Shown here piece after piece: positions 18,076-26,515 of a DNA stretch of 64,000 nt. Every line of letters begins with the position of its first letter. The stretch's first letter is position 1. The translations under genes were made by a program, and so were the position numbers. Origin of the DNA: Mesorhizobium atlanticum (GTDB lineage: Bacteria > Pseudomonadota > Alphaproteobacteria > Rhizobiales > Rhizobiaceae). Below the pieces are notes generated by a model. That model saw only the letters and a program-made list of their open reading frames with translations. It was not told where the DNA came from and did not search any database. Location of the stretch: assembly GCF_003289965.1 (NCBI RefSeq), contig NZ_QMBQ01000001.1, forward strand, positions 682,001-746,000. Direction: 5' to 3'.

Positions 18076-18666
18076 TTACCGGGGATCGGCCGGCCGGTTG
18101 CCCGAAAACAGCTTCAGCGTCGCCGCGCCCAGCGCCGACTTGAGCAGACCGCCGACGATGAAAGGCAGGAAGCCGAAGGTGATGGCTTTCTCGGCGCCAA
18201 TCATGACGGCAAGCCAGGCTGTGCCCAGAACCAGGCAGAGCAGGTTGCCGATGACCATGGCGGCGAAGGCAAGCAAGACGCGCTTGCCGTTCCAGCCGCG
18301 TTCGGCCAGCCAGCCGACGACGGCGCCGACGACCGGGAACGAGAAGAGATAGCCGCCGGTCGGACCGACAAAATGCTGCACACCGGCGGCACCGCCCGCC
18401 AGCACAGGAAACCCTGCCGCGCCTTCGACCAGCCATGCAGCGATGGTGAGCGCCCCGAAGCGCCAGCCGTAGAGCGCGCCGACCAGTGTGACGGCGAAGG
18501 TCTGCATGGTCACCGGAACCGGCACCATCGGCACCTCAATATAGGAGGACAGCGCCAGGAACAGCGAGCCGAAAATGACGGCGCCGATCTGCCAGGCGAG
18601 CGAACGGCTGTGCAGCCGCAGCGGGCTGAAGGAGGGTTTTTGGGTCGAAACGGTTGCGTTGGTCAC
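18076..18666 (-). CDS. bioY: Biotin transporter substrate-binding (S) component BioY
   Basis: 196 residues with about six membrane segments. PMVPVPVTMQTFAVTLVGAL and GPTGGYLFSFPVVGAVVGWL are the BioY signatures. It takes up biotin in the inner membrane, alone or with an ECF energising module; no bioMN genes are visible here. I use the GTG at 18666 because AGGGAAG precedes it; the longer open frame runs through the BioR operator and a repeat. The operator 26 bases upstream indicates repression by BioR when biotin is sufficient. Confidence 0.95.
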   Translation of the reverse strand: MTNATVSTQKPSFSPLRLHSRSLAWQIGAVIFGSLFLALSSYIEVPMVPVPVTMQTFAVTLVGALYGWRFGALTIAAWLVEGAAGFPVLAGGAAGVQHFVGPTGGYLFSFPVVGAVVGWLAERGWNGKRVLLAFAAMVIGNLLCLVLGTAWLAVMIGAEKAITFGFLPFIVGGLLKSALGAATLKLFSGNRPADPR

Positions 18667-18691
18667 GGTGTCTTCCCTGGCTGGATTGAAA

Positions 18692-18701
18692 TTATAGATA
18701 A
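18692..18701. promoter_or_regulatory. BioR operator upstream of bioY
   Basis: TTATAGATAA, the known alphaproteobacterial BioR box, 26 bases before the bioY start. An identical box precedes bioR. A separate perfect dyad TTCGAT-N5-ATCGAA follows at 18710-18726 and may belong to the promoter. Confidence 0.88.
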
Positions 18702-18756
18702 TTTCTTCGTTCGATCTATTATCGAATCCATATTTTGAAGCGGATGGCAAGCCCGC

Positions 18757-18955
18757 AGGTTCGTCATCCACGGGCGGCGCGGAAGCGAAGCGGACGCCGA
18801 GACCCGAGGATCCATGCTCGTGACGTATGGGCGTCAGGACGGTGCCGAACGGCGCTATGTTCTGCACCGCCTCTATTTTTCGGCGAAGGTAACGGCATGG
18901 ATTCCAGGGTCTGCGCGCGTCGCTTCGCTCCTTGCTCCGCCCTGGAATGACGCGG
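18757..18955. repeat. RIME-like repeat, family B copies 2 and 3 in inverted arrangement
   Basis: The left half (about 18761-18825, TCGTCATCCACGGGCGGCG... GACCCGAGGATCCATG) and right half (about 18881-18952, GAAGGTAACGGCATGGATTC ... CCTGGAATGACG) are reverse complements of the same element around a 55-base spacer. The whole fills the gap between bioR and the bioY promoter. Confidence 0.75.
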
Positions 18956-18991
18956 TTGAGAGACCTCGGCTAATTGCCAAATCGCCCGTCA

Positions 18992-19657
18992 CTACCCCAC
19001 GATGGCGAAGGCGTCGCGGGTCCTGCCGGAAGCGGTCTTGACCGGCTTCTGGCCGATCCACTGGACGTGGCGGCCGAGCGTCGCGGCGGCCGATTCGGTG
19101 TTGCCTTGCCGGAGCGCGGTCAGGATCGCGCGGTGATCCTGGTCGGTGCGGGTCTCCCATTCCGAGCGCCAGGCCGCGAAGAGGAAGCGCGCGCTCGCCG
19201 CATGCAGGTCGTCGATGGTGGAGAGCAGGCGCGGCATGTTGCAGGGCGCCAGGATCAGCCGGTGGAAGGTGCGGTTAGCCTCTTCCCAGGAGCGCACGTC
19301 GCGGGATTTGTCGCCGGCCTTGGTCGCTTCCTCGGCCTGGTCGAGGATCGACGCGGTCAGATGCGGCGCGGCATGGCGCAGCGCCAACACTTCCAGCGCG
19401 GCGCGCATCTCGGCCACTTCCCTGACCTCGCCGAGATCGAAAGAGGCGACCCGCACGCCGCGCCTAGGCTCGCTGATCGCCAGGCCTTGAGCCTCCAGGC
19501 GGCGAAAGGCCTCGCGCACCGGGACGTGGCTGGTGTTGAACTCCTCGGCGACATGGTCCTGGCGCAGCCGCGACCCGGGCTCGATCGCGCCCGAAATGAT
19601 GCGGTCCGCCAGTTCCTTGCTGATGCGGACGGCGATCGTGTCTTCTGTGCTGGCCAT
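18992..19657 (-). CDS. bioR: GntR-family biotin regulator BioR
   Basis: 221 residues: winged helix (about 1-75, with TSHVPVREAFRRLEAQGLAI) and a FadR/FCD-type helical domain (about 85-215, with histidine-containing metal site residues). The assignment as BioR rests on context: adjacency to bioY and identical TTATAGATAA boxes ahead of both genes. BioR represses biotin uptake and synthesis genes and itself in Rhizobiales. Its own box begins only three bases upstream of the ATG, where a ribosome site should be, implying a leaderless or very short-leader mRNA, or a slightly later start. Confidence 0.92.
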   Translation of the reverse strand: MASTEDTIAVRISKELADRIISGAIEPGSRLRQDHVAEEFNTSHVPVREAFRRLEAQGLAISEPRRGVRVASFDLGEVREVAEMRAALEVLALRHAAPHLTASILDQAEEATKAGDKSRDVRSWEEANRTFHRLILAPCNMPRLLSTIDDLHAASARFLFAAWRSEWETRTDQDHRAILTALRQGNTESAAATLGRHVQWIGQKPVKTASGRTRDAFAIVG

Positions 19658-19660
19658 ATT

Positions 19661-19670
19661 TTATAGATAA
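19661..19670. promoter_or_regulatory. BioR operator upstream of bioR
   Basis: A second exact TTATAGATAA, beginning three bases before the bioR ATG. It implies negative autoregulation by occlusion of the transcription start. Confidence 0.88.
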
Positions 19671-19762
19671 TTTGCCGGGCCACCCTTTGTCGAGACGGCC
19701 GACCGGGATTCGCAAGCGCCCTGCCCGGCATCAGCCAAGCAGGCGCAGGGAGGCCCGCAGCC

Positions 19763-20779
19763 TCAGTTGACGCGGCTGATGCAGAAATCGATGACGTCGA
19801 TCAGCGCCGACTTCTGCGGCGTCGCCTCCAGCGGCGCCAGCGCGTCCCGGGCGATCTCGCCGAAATGGCGGGCGCGGCCGATCGTGTCGGCGATGGCGCC
19901 GTGGCGGGCCATCAGGCCGATCGCCTTTTCCAGCCCGGCATCGTCGGTGACGTTTTCCTCGATGGCGCGCTTCCAGAAGGTCCGCTCGGCCTTGGTGCCG
20001 CGCCGGTAGGCGAGGATCACCGGCAGCGTCACCTTGCCTTCGCGGAAATCGTCGCCGACATTCTTGCCGAGATCCTTGCTGGAGCCGCCGTAATCAAGCG
20101 CGTCGTCGATGAGCTGGAATGCGAGACCGAGATTCATGCCGTAGGAGCGCAGCGCGGCGCGGTCAGTGCGCGAGGCCTGGGCGATCACCGGCCCGACTTC
20201 GGCGGCGGCCGAAAACAGCGCCGCGGTCTTGGCCTTGATGACGGCGAAATGCTCGTCCTCGGTGGTATCGAGGTTCTTGGCGGCGGCAAGCTGCATCACC
20301 TCGCCTTCGGCGATGATGGAGGCGGCGGCCGACAGGATGTCGAGGGCTTCCAGCGAGCCGACCTCGACCATCATGCGGAAAGCCTGGCCGAGCAGGAAAT
20401 CGCCGACCAGCACGCTCGCCTGGTTGCCCCAGATCATGCGTGCCGTCTTCTTGCCGCGGCGCAGCGCGCTCTCGTCGACCACGTCGTCATGCAGAAGCGT
20501 CGCCGTGTGCATGAACTCGACGGCGGTGGCCAGCTTGACATGGCCTTCGCCCGAATAGCCGAACATCTGCGCGGCGGCCAGCGTCAGCATGGGCCTCAGC
20601 CGCTTGCCGCCGGAAGAGATCAGGTGGTTGGCGATCTCCGGGATCATCTCGACGTCGGAGCCGGCCTTGGACAGGATCAGCTCGTTGACCCTCCCCATGT
20701 CGACGGCCGTCAGATCGATCAGATCCTTGATGGAAGCGGGTTCCCGCTTGCCTTCGATGTTGAGAACGACACCCACCAC
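19763..20779 (-). CDS. ispB: Polyprenyl (probably decaprenyl/octaprenyl) diphosphate synthase
   Basis: 338 residues of the trans-isoprenyl diphosphate synthase family. Both Asp-rich motifs are intact: LLHDDVVDESALRRGK (about 95-110) and QLIDDALDYGG (about 220-230); GGKRLRPML is also present. It elongates IPP onto an allylic diphosphate to make the ubiquinone side chain used by UbiA. Chain length cannot be set by eye. GTG at 20779 is supported by GGGAG six bases upstream. Confidence 0.95.
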   Translation of the reverse strand: MVGVVLNIEGKREPASIKDLIDLTAVDMGRVNELILSKAGSDVEMIPEIANHLISSGGKRLRPMLTLAAAQMFGYSGEGHVKLATAVEFMHTATLLHDDVVDESALRRGKKTARMIWGNQASVLVGDFLLGQAFRMMVEVGSLEALDILSAAASIIAEGEVMQLAAAKNLDTTEDEHFAVIKAKTAALFSAAAEVGPVIAQASRTDRAALRSYGMNLGLAFQLIDDALDYGGSSKDLGKNVGDDFREGKVTLPVILAYRRGTKAERTFWKRAIEENVTDDAGLEKAIGLMARHGAIADTIGRARHFGEIARDALAPLEATPQKSALIDVIDFCISRVN

Positions 20780-20952
20780 GACAACTCCCGTCTATTTGAC
20801 GCGCACGAGCAGCGCGCACCACGACACCCTTAGTCCCGGCTCGACTCTAGGGCGGCACAACCGGGCACGGCAAGAGGCGAATTGGCGCGCTCTGCCGACG
20901 CTGTGTCCACCCGCACGTTTACACGAACGCCACAACCTGCGATTTTCGTTCC

Positions 20953-21177
20953 ATGATCGAGCTTGTCCGCACCAATGACGCCGTCGTGATCTCCTTTGTC
21001 GAATCGCTGATGCGCGACGCCGGCATCGCCTGTTTCGTCGCCGACCAGAATATGAGCGTGCTCGAAGGGTCGATCGGCCTTTTGCAGAAGCGTGTCATGG
21101 TCGACGCCGACAAGGCCGACGTGGCGCGCCGCATCCTCAAGGATGCCGGCATCGAAAACGAGATCCGCCAGAAATAA
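20953..21177 (+). CDS. DUF2007 small protein
   Basis: 74 residues with the DUF2007 pattern: MIELVRTNDAVVISFVESLM, then GIACFVADQN and RVMVDADKADVARRIL. The family is a small ferredoxin-like-fold regulator or signal protein of unknown role. Its stop codon overlaps the next start (TAATG), so the methyltransferase is translationally coupled. Confidence 0.9.
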   Translation: MIELVRTNDAVVISFVESLMRDAGIACFVADQNMSVLEGSIGLLQKRVMVDADKADVARRILKDAGIENEIRQK

Positions 21178-21968
21178 TGGCAGCGACGATCGCCCCAGAT
21201 ACCCCGGCGCACACGGTCGATGCCTTCCATCGCGGCCGCTTCTGGCTGGTGCAGCCGAGCCGCGGCGGCCATCGCGCCGGCATGGACGCCATGATGTTGG
21301 CGGCCGCCGTGCCGTCCGGCTTTTCCGGCCGGCTCGCCGATTTCGGCGCCGGCGCTGGTGCCGCCGCCCTTGCCGTCCTGTCGCGCTGCCCGGCGGCACT
21401 GGCCGTGCTCGTCGAGCGCTCCGTCGAAATGGCGGGGTTCGCCGCCGCCACGCTGTCGCATCCCGGCAATGCGCATCTCGGCGACCGCGCCTCGGTGCTG
21501 ACGGCCGACGTGACGCTGACCGGCCGGGCGCGCGCCGAGGCCGGGCTTGCCGACAATTCCTTCGACTTCGTCGTCATGAACCCGCCTTTCAACGCGCCCG
21601 AGGACCGCTCGACGCCCGACGCGCTGCGCCGGCAGGCGCATGTGGCGGACGATGGGCTGTTCGAAAGCTGGATCAGGAGTGCCGCCGCCGTCGCCAGGCC
21701 GCGCGGCGGGCTGGCTGTCATCGCGCGGCCCGAGCAGCTGGTTGCCATTCTCGATGCGATCGAAGGGCGCTTCGGCGATGCCGAATTGCTGTGCGTGCAT
21801 CCGCGCCCGGACGCGGCGGCGATCCGGATCGTCGTGAGGGCGGCGCTCGGCGCGCGCGGCAAATTGTCGATCCGCCCGCCGCTCACCTTGCACGGGCCAT
21901 CCGGCAACGAGCCGACGGAACGGACAGAAATGATCAATAACGGTCTGGCATCGCTGTTCGGCGATTGA
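21177..21968 (+). CDS. TrmN6-like class I SAM methyltransferase
   Basis: 263 residues. The NPPF catalytic motif (VVMNPPFNAPEDRS, about 138-152) marks an N6-adenine or N5-glutamine methylase; the SAM loop is ADFGAGAGAAALA (about 56-68). Size and organisation match tRNA1(Val) A37-N6 methyltransferase (TrmN6/YfiC), the best guess, but RNA target is not proven. It is coupled to the DUF2007 gene. Confidence 0.85.
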   Translation: MAATIAPDTPAHTVDAFHRGRFWLVQPSRGGHRAGMDAMMLAAAVPSGFSGRLADFGAGAGAAALAVLSRCPAALAVLVERSVEMAGFAAATLSHPGNAHLGDRASVLTADVTLTGRARAEAGLADNSFDFVVMNPPFNAPEDRSTPDALRRQAHVADDGLFESWIRSAAAVARPRGGLAVIARPEQLVAILDAIEGRFGDAELLCVHPRPDAAAIRIVVRAALGARGKLSIRPPLTLHGPSGNEPTERTEMINNGLASLFGD

Positions 21969-22104
21969 TCCTGGCCGCACTATGCGCCATTGCCGTTGGG
22001 CGGCGAATTCCTACATCCCAAAGCAAGATGACGTCGCCTGAGAGACATTACCGACTTAACTGAACTCATCTTGCTTCTTTGCATTCCACCGGAGACATTC
22101 CCTC

Positions 22105-22962
22105 GTGAAACGCCTCTTCAACCGCCTGCTTCCGAAGTCCTGGCGCTCGACTGTCGTCACCATTCCGGTCATCCGGCTGCAAGGCGCGATCATGCCCGGC
22201 GGCGGGCAGTTCCGGCCGAGCCTGTCGCTTGCCTCGACGGCCGGCCTCATCGAAAAGGCGTTCGGCTTCGACGCGCCGGCGGTCGCCATCTCGATCAACT
22301 CGCCGGGCGGCTCGCCGGTGCAGTCGCGGCTGATCTTCAAGCGCATCCGCGACCTGGCGGCGGAAAAGAACAAGAAGGTGCTGGTCTTCGTCGAGGATGT
22401 CGCGGCTTCCGGCGGCTACATGATCGCGGTCGCCGGCGACGAGATCTTCGCCGACCCGTCCTCGATCGTCGGCTCGATTGGCGTGGTCTCCGCCTCCTTC
22501 GGCTTCCCCGAGTTGATGAAGAAGATCGGCGTCGAGCGGCGCGTCCACACCGCCGGGCAGAACAAGGCCGTGCTCGATCCGTTCAAGCCCGAGAAGAAGG
22601 AAGACGTGGAGCGGCTGAAGGCGCTGCAGCTCGAAGTGCACGAGACCTTTATCGACCTCGTCAAGGAGCGGCGCGGCTCGAAGCTGAAAGACGACCCCGA
22701 CCTGTTCACCGGCCTGTTCTGGACCGCGAAGAAGGGCCTGGAGCTCGGTCTGGTCGATGCGCTGGGCGATATGCGCAGCGTGCTCAAGACCCGTTTCGGC
22801 GACAAGACGCAGCTCAAGCTGATCACCGCGCCGCGCGGCCTGTTTGGCCGTTTCGGCCTGTTCGGCTCGCGCTTCGCAGCGCCCGATATCGCCGCGGCGG
22901 CCGCAAACGGCATCCTCGATGCGGCGGAAGAGCGCGCGCTGTGGGCGCGCTTCGGGCTTTGA
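22105..22962 (+). CDS. S49-family signal peptide peptidase (SppA-like)
   Basis: 285 residues, short-form S49 protease. The nucleophile is S102 in EDVAASGGYMIAVAG and the general base K154 in HTAGQNKAVLDPF; the 52-residue Ser-Lys spacing equals that of Bacillus SppA. No hydrophobic N-terminal helix is evident, so it may be cytoplasmic or peripheral, unlike classical SppA. GTG start, with GGAGA about ten bases upstream. Followed by a small membrane protein and ispE on the same strand. Confidence 0.92.
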   Translation: MKRLFNRLLPKSWRSTVVTIPVIRLQGAIMPGGGQFRPSLSLASTAGLIEKAFGFDAPAVAISINSPGGSPVQSRLIFKRIRDLAAEKNKKVLVFVEDVAASGGYMIAVAGDEIFADPSSIVGSIGVVSASFGFPELMKKIGVERRVHTAGQNKAVLDPFKPEKKEDVERLKALQLEVHETFIDLVKERRGSKLKDDPDLFTGLFWTAKKGLELGLVDALGDMRSVLKTRFGDKTQLKLITAPRGLFGRFGLFGSRFAAPDIAAAAANGILDAAEERALWARFGL

Positions 22963-23046
22963 AAAAGCCATGATTGCGGATAGCATTATCGCTTGACCGA
23001 GCCCATTCGGCCGGCCTTGCCGCGAGAACGCGGGAGGAGTTTGGAC

Positions 23047-23232
23047 ATGCCGCAGATCATTTTCTTCGCTGTTGTCGGCGCCGCCGCTTACTTTGGCTAC
23101 CGCGCCTTCGTGCGCGAGGCTGAACGCGTGACGGCCAAGATCCGGCGTACCGAGAAGCAGGCGGCGAACGGCACGATGGGCACGCTGGTCAAGGATCCCA
23201 AGACCGGCGAATATCGTCTCGCCAAGGACTGA
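23047..23232 (+). CDS. Small single-span membrane protein
   Basis: 61 residues: one membrane helix (IIFFAVVGAAAYFGYRAFV) followed by a charged tail ending DPKTGEYRLAKD. GGGAGGAG before the ATG makes the start certain. Small proteins of this shape precede ispE in related genomes as I recall. Its 3' end overlaps the open frame of ispE, which matters because ispE has no ordinary start codon. Confidence 0.85.
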   Translation: MPQIIFFAVVGAAAYFGYRAFVREAERVTAKIRRTEKQAANGTMGTLVKDPKTGEYRLAKD

Positions 23233-24151
23233 AGCCATCTCGCCAGCAGCCGACATCCTGGAGCCCGGCACAGAGGTCCGGACGTGGCTGGCGCCGGCCA
23301 AGATCAACCTGGCGCTGCATGTCATCGGACAGCGCGACGACGGCTATCATCTCATCGACAGCCTTGCCGTATTCACACGCTTCGGCGACCGGCTGGAAAT
23401 CGAGCCGGCGGAGCATGACGAGTTCTCCGTATCCGGCCGCTATGCCGCCGGCCTGCCGCTCGACGACGGCAATCTGGTGGTGAAGGCGCGCGATGTCCTG
23501 CGCCGGGAAGCCGGCGCGCAGCGCACGCCGCCCGTCGCCATCAGGCTGGAGAAGAACCTGCCGGTCGCCTCGGGCGTCGGCGGCGGATCGAGCGACGCGG
23601 CGGCCGCGCTCAATGGCCTCGCACGCCTCTGGAAGCTCGATATCGACGACACTTCGCTGGCGCGGATCGGGCTTTCGCTCGGCGCCGACCTGCCGATGTG
23701 CCTGAAGTCGAAGCCGCTGGTCGCGCGCGGCATAGGCGATGAGGTGTCGCCGCTCTCCGCGTTTCCGGCGCTTGGTCTCGTCCTGGTCAATCCGGGCGTC
23801 GCGGTCTCGACACCGGACGTGTTCAAGGCGCTCTCCCGTCGCGACAATGAGGCGCTGCCGCCGCTGCCAAGGCGACTCGACTTTCACGCCGTCCGCAACT
23901 GGCTGGAGACGACCCGCAACGATCTCGAAGGCGCCGCTCAGGCCATTCAGCCCGCCGTCGGCGAGGCGCTCAAAGCGCTCAAACGCGCCGACGCCGCCTT
24001 CGCGCGCATGTCGGGCTCCGGCGCCACCTGCTTCGGCCTGTTCGAGACCGGCAATGTGGCCAAGCGCGCGGCAATCGAGATCCGCGCCCGCCATCCCGAT
24101 TGGTTTGTCGCAGCGACGCGCAGCATGGAGGTCACCGATGGCGAAGCTTGA
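23228..24151 (+). CDS. ispE: 4-diphosphocytidyl-2-C-methyl-D-erythritol kinase (start codon unclear)
   Basis: GHMP kinase of the MEP isoprenoid pathway. APAKINLALHVIG..DDGYHLI near the N-terminus and VASGVGGGSSDAAAAL are diagnostic, and the C-terminal SGSGATCFGLF motif is present. The frame is open from 23132, yet no ATG, GTG or TTG occurs before codon 84 (GTG at 23477), far inside the essential kinase fold. Protein-like sequence begins about 23228 (TEAISPAADILEPGTEVRTW). Candidate starts are ATC 23237 behind AAGGA, CTG 23258 or CTG 23288, or a +1 shift from the upstream small gene. The listed start is the first protein-like codon, not an observed start. Confidence 0.9.
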   Translation, partial: TEAISPAADILEPGTEVRTWLAPAKINLALHVIGQRDDGYHLIDSLAVFTRFGDRLEIEPAEHDEFSVSGRYAAGLPLDDGNLVVKARDVLRREAGAQRTPPVAIRLEKNLPVASGVGGGSSDAAAALNGLARLWKLDIDDTSLARIGLSLGADLPMCLKSKPLVARGIGDEVSPLSAFPALGLVLVNPGVAVSTPDVFKALSRRDNEALPPLPRRLDFHAVRNWLETTRNDLEGAAQAIQPAVGEALKALKRADAAFARMSGSGATCFGLFETGNVAKRAAIEIRARHPDWFVAATRSMEVTDGEA

Positions 24152-24695
24152 CGAGAGCCGGCCCTTCATTCCGGTGCGCATCGCGGTGCTGACCGTCTCC
24201 GACACGCGCAGCCTTGCCGACGACAAATCCGGCCAGACGCTGGCCGACCGGATCGCGCAAGCCGGCCATACGCTTGCCGCGCGGGACATCGTTACCGACG
24301 ACCGCGAAAAGATCCGCGACAAAGTTCTCGGCTGGTCGAAGGACGACAATATCGACGTCGTCATCACCACCGGCGGCACCGGCTTCACCGGCCGCGACGT
24401 GACGCCGGAAGCGCTGGAACCGATCTTCGAAAAGCGCATGGACGGCTTTTCGGAAGTCTTCCACCGCATCTCCTATGACAAGATCGGCACCTCGACGATC
24501 CAGAGCCGGGCAACCGGCGGCGTCGTCAACGCCACCTTCGTCTTTGTGCTGCCGGGCTCGCCCGGCGCCTGCAAGGACGCCTGGGACGGCATCATCAAGG
24601 CGCAGCTCGACTACCGTCATATGCCCTGTAACTTCGTCGAGATCATGCCGCGGCTGGACGAGCATCTTCGGCGCGGCGGCAAGCCCACTTCGTAA
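24138..24695 (+). CDS. moaB: Molybdenum cofactor biosynthesis protein B (MoaB/Mog type)
   Basis: 185 residues with the MoCF-domain signature TTGGTGFTGRDVTPEALEP (about 76-94) and the LPGSPGACKDAWD loop (about 141-153). It adenylylates or binds molybdopterin in molybdenum-cofactor assembly. The ATG lies 14 bases inside the ispE end, so the two are co-translated. No other moa genes are in view. Confidence 0.93.
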   Translation: MAKLDESRPFIPVRIAVLTVSDTRSLADDKSGQTLADRIAQAGHTLAARDIVTDDREKIRDKVLGWSKDDNIDVVITTGGTGFTGRDVTPEALEPIFEKRMDGFSEVFHRISYDKIGTSTIQSRATGGVVNATFVFVLPGSPGACKDAWDGIIKAQLDYRHMPCNFVEIMPRLDEHLRRGGKPTS

Positions 24696-24707
24696 GGGAC
24701 GCAGGCG

Positions 24708-25211
24708 TCACTTCGGCGGCGCGACCCAGATTTCGGCGTTCAACCGCCTGGTCGCGAGACCCCTAGCCAAGGCTTCCGCGCTGCGCGCGCTCTTTGCCAG
24801 AGCGGACGCCTGGCGCTTGCTGACGACGAGACCTTCGGCCAGCGCACGATTGCCCGAAAAGACGCGAGCCAGGAAGGGCGCGCGATCGGCGCGGGCGCGT
24901 GAGAAACGCGCCGGCATGGTTTGCTTCGCCGTGTGGGCGACGACTTCGTCGATCCAGCCTTCGGCGAGCCGGGCGCCGGGTTCCAGAAGCAGCAGCCAGT
25001 CGCCCTTGGCTTGGCCGATGCCGGCGCCGATGCCACCGCTCACGTAATGACAGCCGGCATGCTCGGCCACCCGATGCGTCTGGTCGGTCGAGCCTTGATC
25101 GCAGACGATGACGTCGCGCACGACGCCCTCGACCGCGCCGCCGACCAGCGAGGCGAGCGTGCGGGCAAGTCCCTCTTCGTCGTTCCGGGTCTCGATGAGA
25201 ACGCTGAGCAT
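24708..25211 (-). CDS. Small family 2 glycosyltransferase-like protein
   Basis: 167 residues. The nucleotide-sugar fold is visible: MLSVLIETRNDEEGLARTLASL, DVIVCDQGSTDQT and GDWLLLLEPGARLAEGW. The usual DxD is replaced by LEPGA, and the protein ends shortly after, so it is about half a standard GT2 catalytic domain. It may be a regulatory or inactive relative; comparable short proteins sit next to moaB in rhizobia. It is divergent from the radical SAM gene. Confidence 0.78.
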   Translation of the reverse strand: MLSVLIETRNDEEGLARTLASLVGGAVEGVVRDVIVCDQGSTDQTHRVAEHAGCHYVSGGIGAGIGQAKGDWLLLLEPGARLAEGWIDEVVAHTAKQTMPARFSRARADRAPFLARVFSGNRALAEGLVVSKRQASALAKSARSAEALARGLATRRLNAEIWVAPPK

Positions 25212-25269
25212 GCCTAGCCGAATAGCGGAAAGTGCGGCGATGCGCCAGTTGCGCGCCCCAAGCGAAAAA

Positions 25270-25284
25270 GTTCTTGCTTTGTTC
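25270..25284. promoter_or_regulatory. Candidate LexA (SOS) box, GTTC-N7-GTTC
   Basis: GTTC TTGCTTT GTTC matches the alphaproteobacterial LexA operator exactly. It lies 25 bases before the radical SAM start and about 60 bases before the divergent glycosyltransferase start, so it could serve one or both. Confidence 0.65.
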
Positions 25285-25309
25285 TCATCGGCAAAATAGG
25301 AATAGTTTC

Positions 25310-26515
25310 ATGAACAGAGCGATTCGACAGCCTGCCGACAGTCCCTGGGAAAGGGCGAAAATGGAACAGATCGTACGCGCCGACATTGCCGCTTTCGGAG
25401 CAGGCAGAGCCGAGATGGCGAACGCGATGATCGAGCAGAGCGGCATGCGCGTGCGGCCCGACCGCAATCGCGGCCGCTCGGCCGGCATCAACCCGTCCGG
25501 CCGCTTCGAGCCGGTCAGCCGGCATGTGTTCGACGACGGCTGGAACTCGCTCGAGGAGCTGCCGCCCTTCAAGACCGAAGTGCAGGTCGAGAAGCCGCGC
25601 ACAATCATCACCCGCAACGAGTCGCCCGACATTTCCTTCGACCGTTCGATCAATCCCTATCGCGGCTGCGAGCATGGCTGCGTCTATTGCTTCGCCAGGC
25701 CGACGCATTCCTTCATGGGCCTGTCGCCGGGGCTGGATTTCGAATCGAAGCTGTTCGCCAAGCCGGATGCGGCGCGCATGCTGGACCGGGAATTGTCGAA
25801 GCCGGGCTACCAGCCGCGCACCATCGCCATCGGCACCAACACCGATCCCTATCAGCCGATCGAGAAGCAGTACCGGATCATGCGCGAGATCCTCGAGGTG
25901 CTGGAGGCGCGCGGACACCCGGTCGGCATCGTGACGAAGTCGGCGCTGGTGACGCGCGACATCGACATCCTTTCGCGCATGGCCGAGCGTGGCCTTGCCA
26001 AGGTGGCGCTGTCGGTGACGACGATGGACCGCATGCTGGCCCGCACCATGGAGCCGCGCGCGTCGACCCCGACGAAGCGGCTGGAGGCGATCAGGCAATT
26101 GTCGGACGCCGGCATTCCGGCCTCCGTGATGGTGGCGCCGATCATTCCCGGCCTCAACGATCCGGAGATGGAGCGCATTCTCGATTCGGCCCGCGCCGCC
26201 GGCGCCCGGGAGGCCGGATACGTCATCCTGCGCCTGCCGCTCGAAGTGGCGCCGATCTTCAAGGATTGGCTGTTGCGACATTATCCGGATCGCTACCGGC
26301 ATGTGATGTCGCTGATCCGTTCGATGCGCGACGGCAAGGATTATGATTCCGAATGGGGCAAGCGCATGAAAGGCGCCGGACCCTATGCCTGGCAGATCGG
26401 CCGGCGCTTCGAGATCGCGGCCAAGCGGCTCGGTCTCAATGTCGAGCGGCGGCAGCTTCGGATCGATCAATTCGTCGCAGGCGCCGGCGCCGGTGAGCAG
26501 CTGATGCTGCTTTGA
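25310..26515 (+). CDS. PA0069/SplB-like radical SAM protein
   Basis: 401 residues. The radical SAM cysteine triad is C120-x3-C124-x2-C127 in [16 protein letters not shown], followed by the conserved [15 protein letters not shown] block. This family (PA0069, Rv2578c) is the nearest relative of spore photoproduct lyase SplB, and some members repair or respond to DNA damage. ATG 25310 is chosen because AGGAA lies eight bases upstream. The GTTC-N7-GTTC box just upstream suggests SOS control; that is inference. Confidence 0.88.
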   Translation: MNRAIRQPADSPWERAKMEQIVRADIAAFGAGRAEMANAMIEQSGMRVRPDRNRGRSAGINPSGRFEPVSRHVFDDGWNSLEELPPFKTEVQVEKPRTIITRNESPDISFDRSINPYRGCEHGCVYCFARPTHSFMGLSPGLDFESKLFAKPDAARMLDRELSKPGYQPRTIAIGTNTDPYQPIEKQYRIMREILEVLEARGHPVGIVTKSALVTRDIDILSRMAERGLAKVALSVTTMDRMLARTMEPRASTPTKRLEAIRQLSDAGIPASVMVAPIIPGLNDPEMERILDSARAAGAREAGYVILRLPLEVAPIFKDWLLRHYPDRYRHVMSLIRSMRDGKDYDSEWGKRMKGAGPYAWQIGRRFEIAAKRLGLNVERRQLRIDQFVAGAGAGEQLMLL

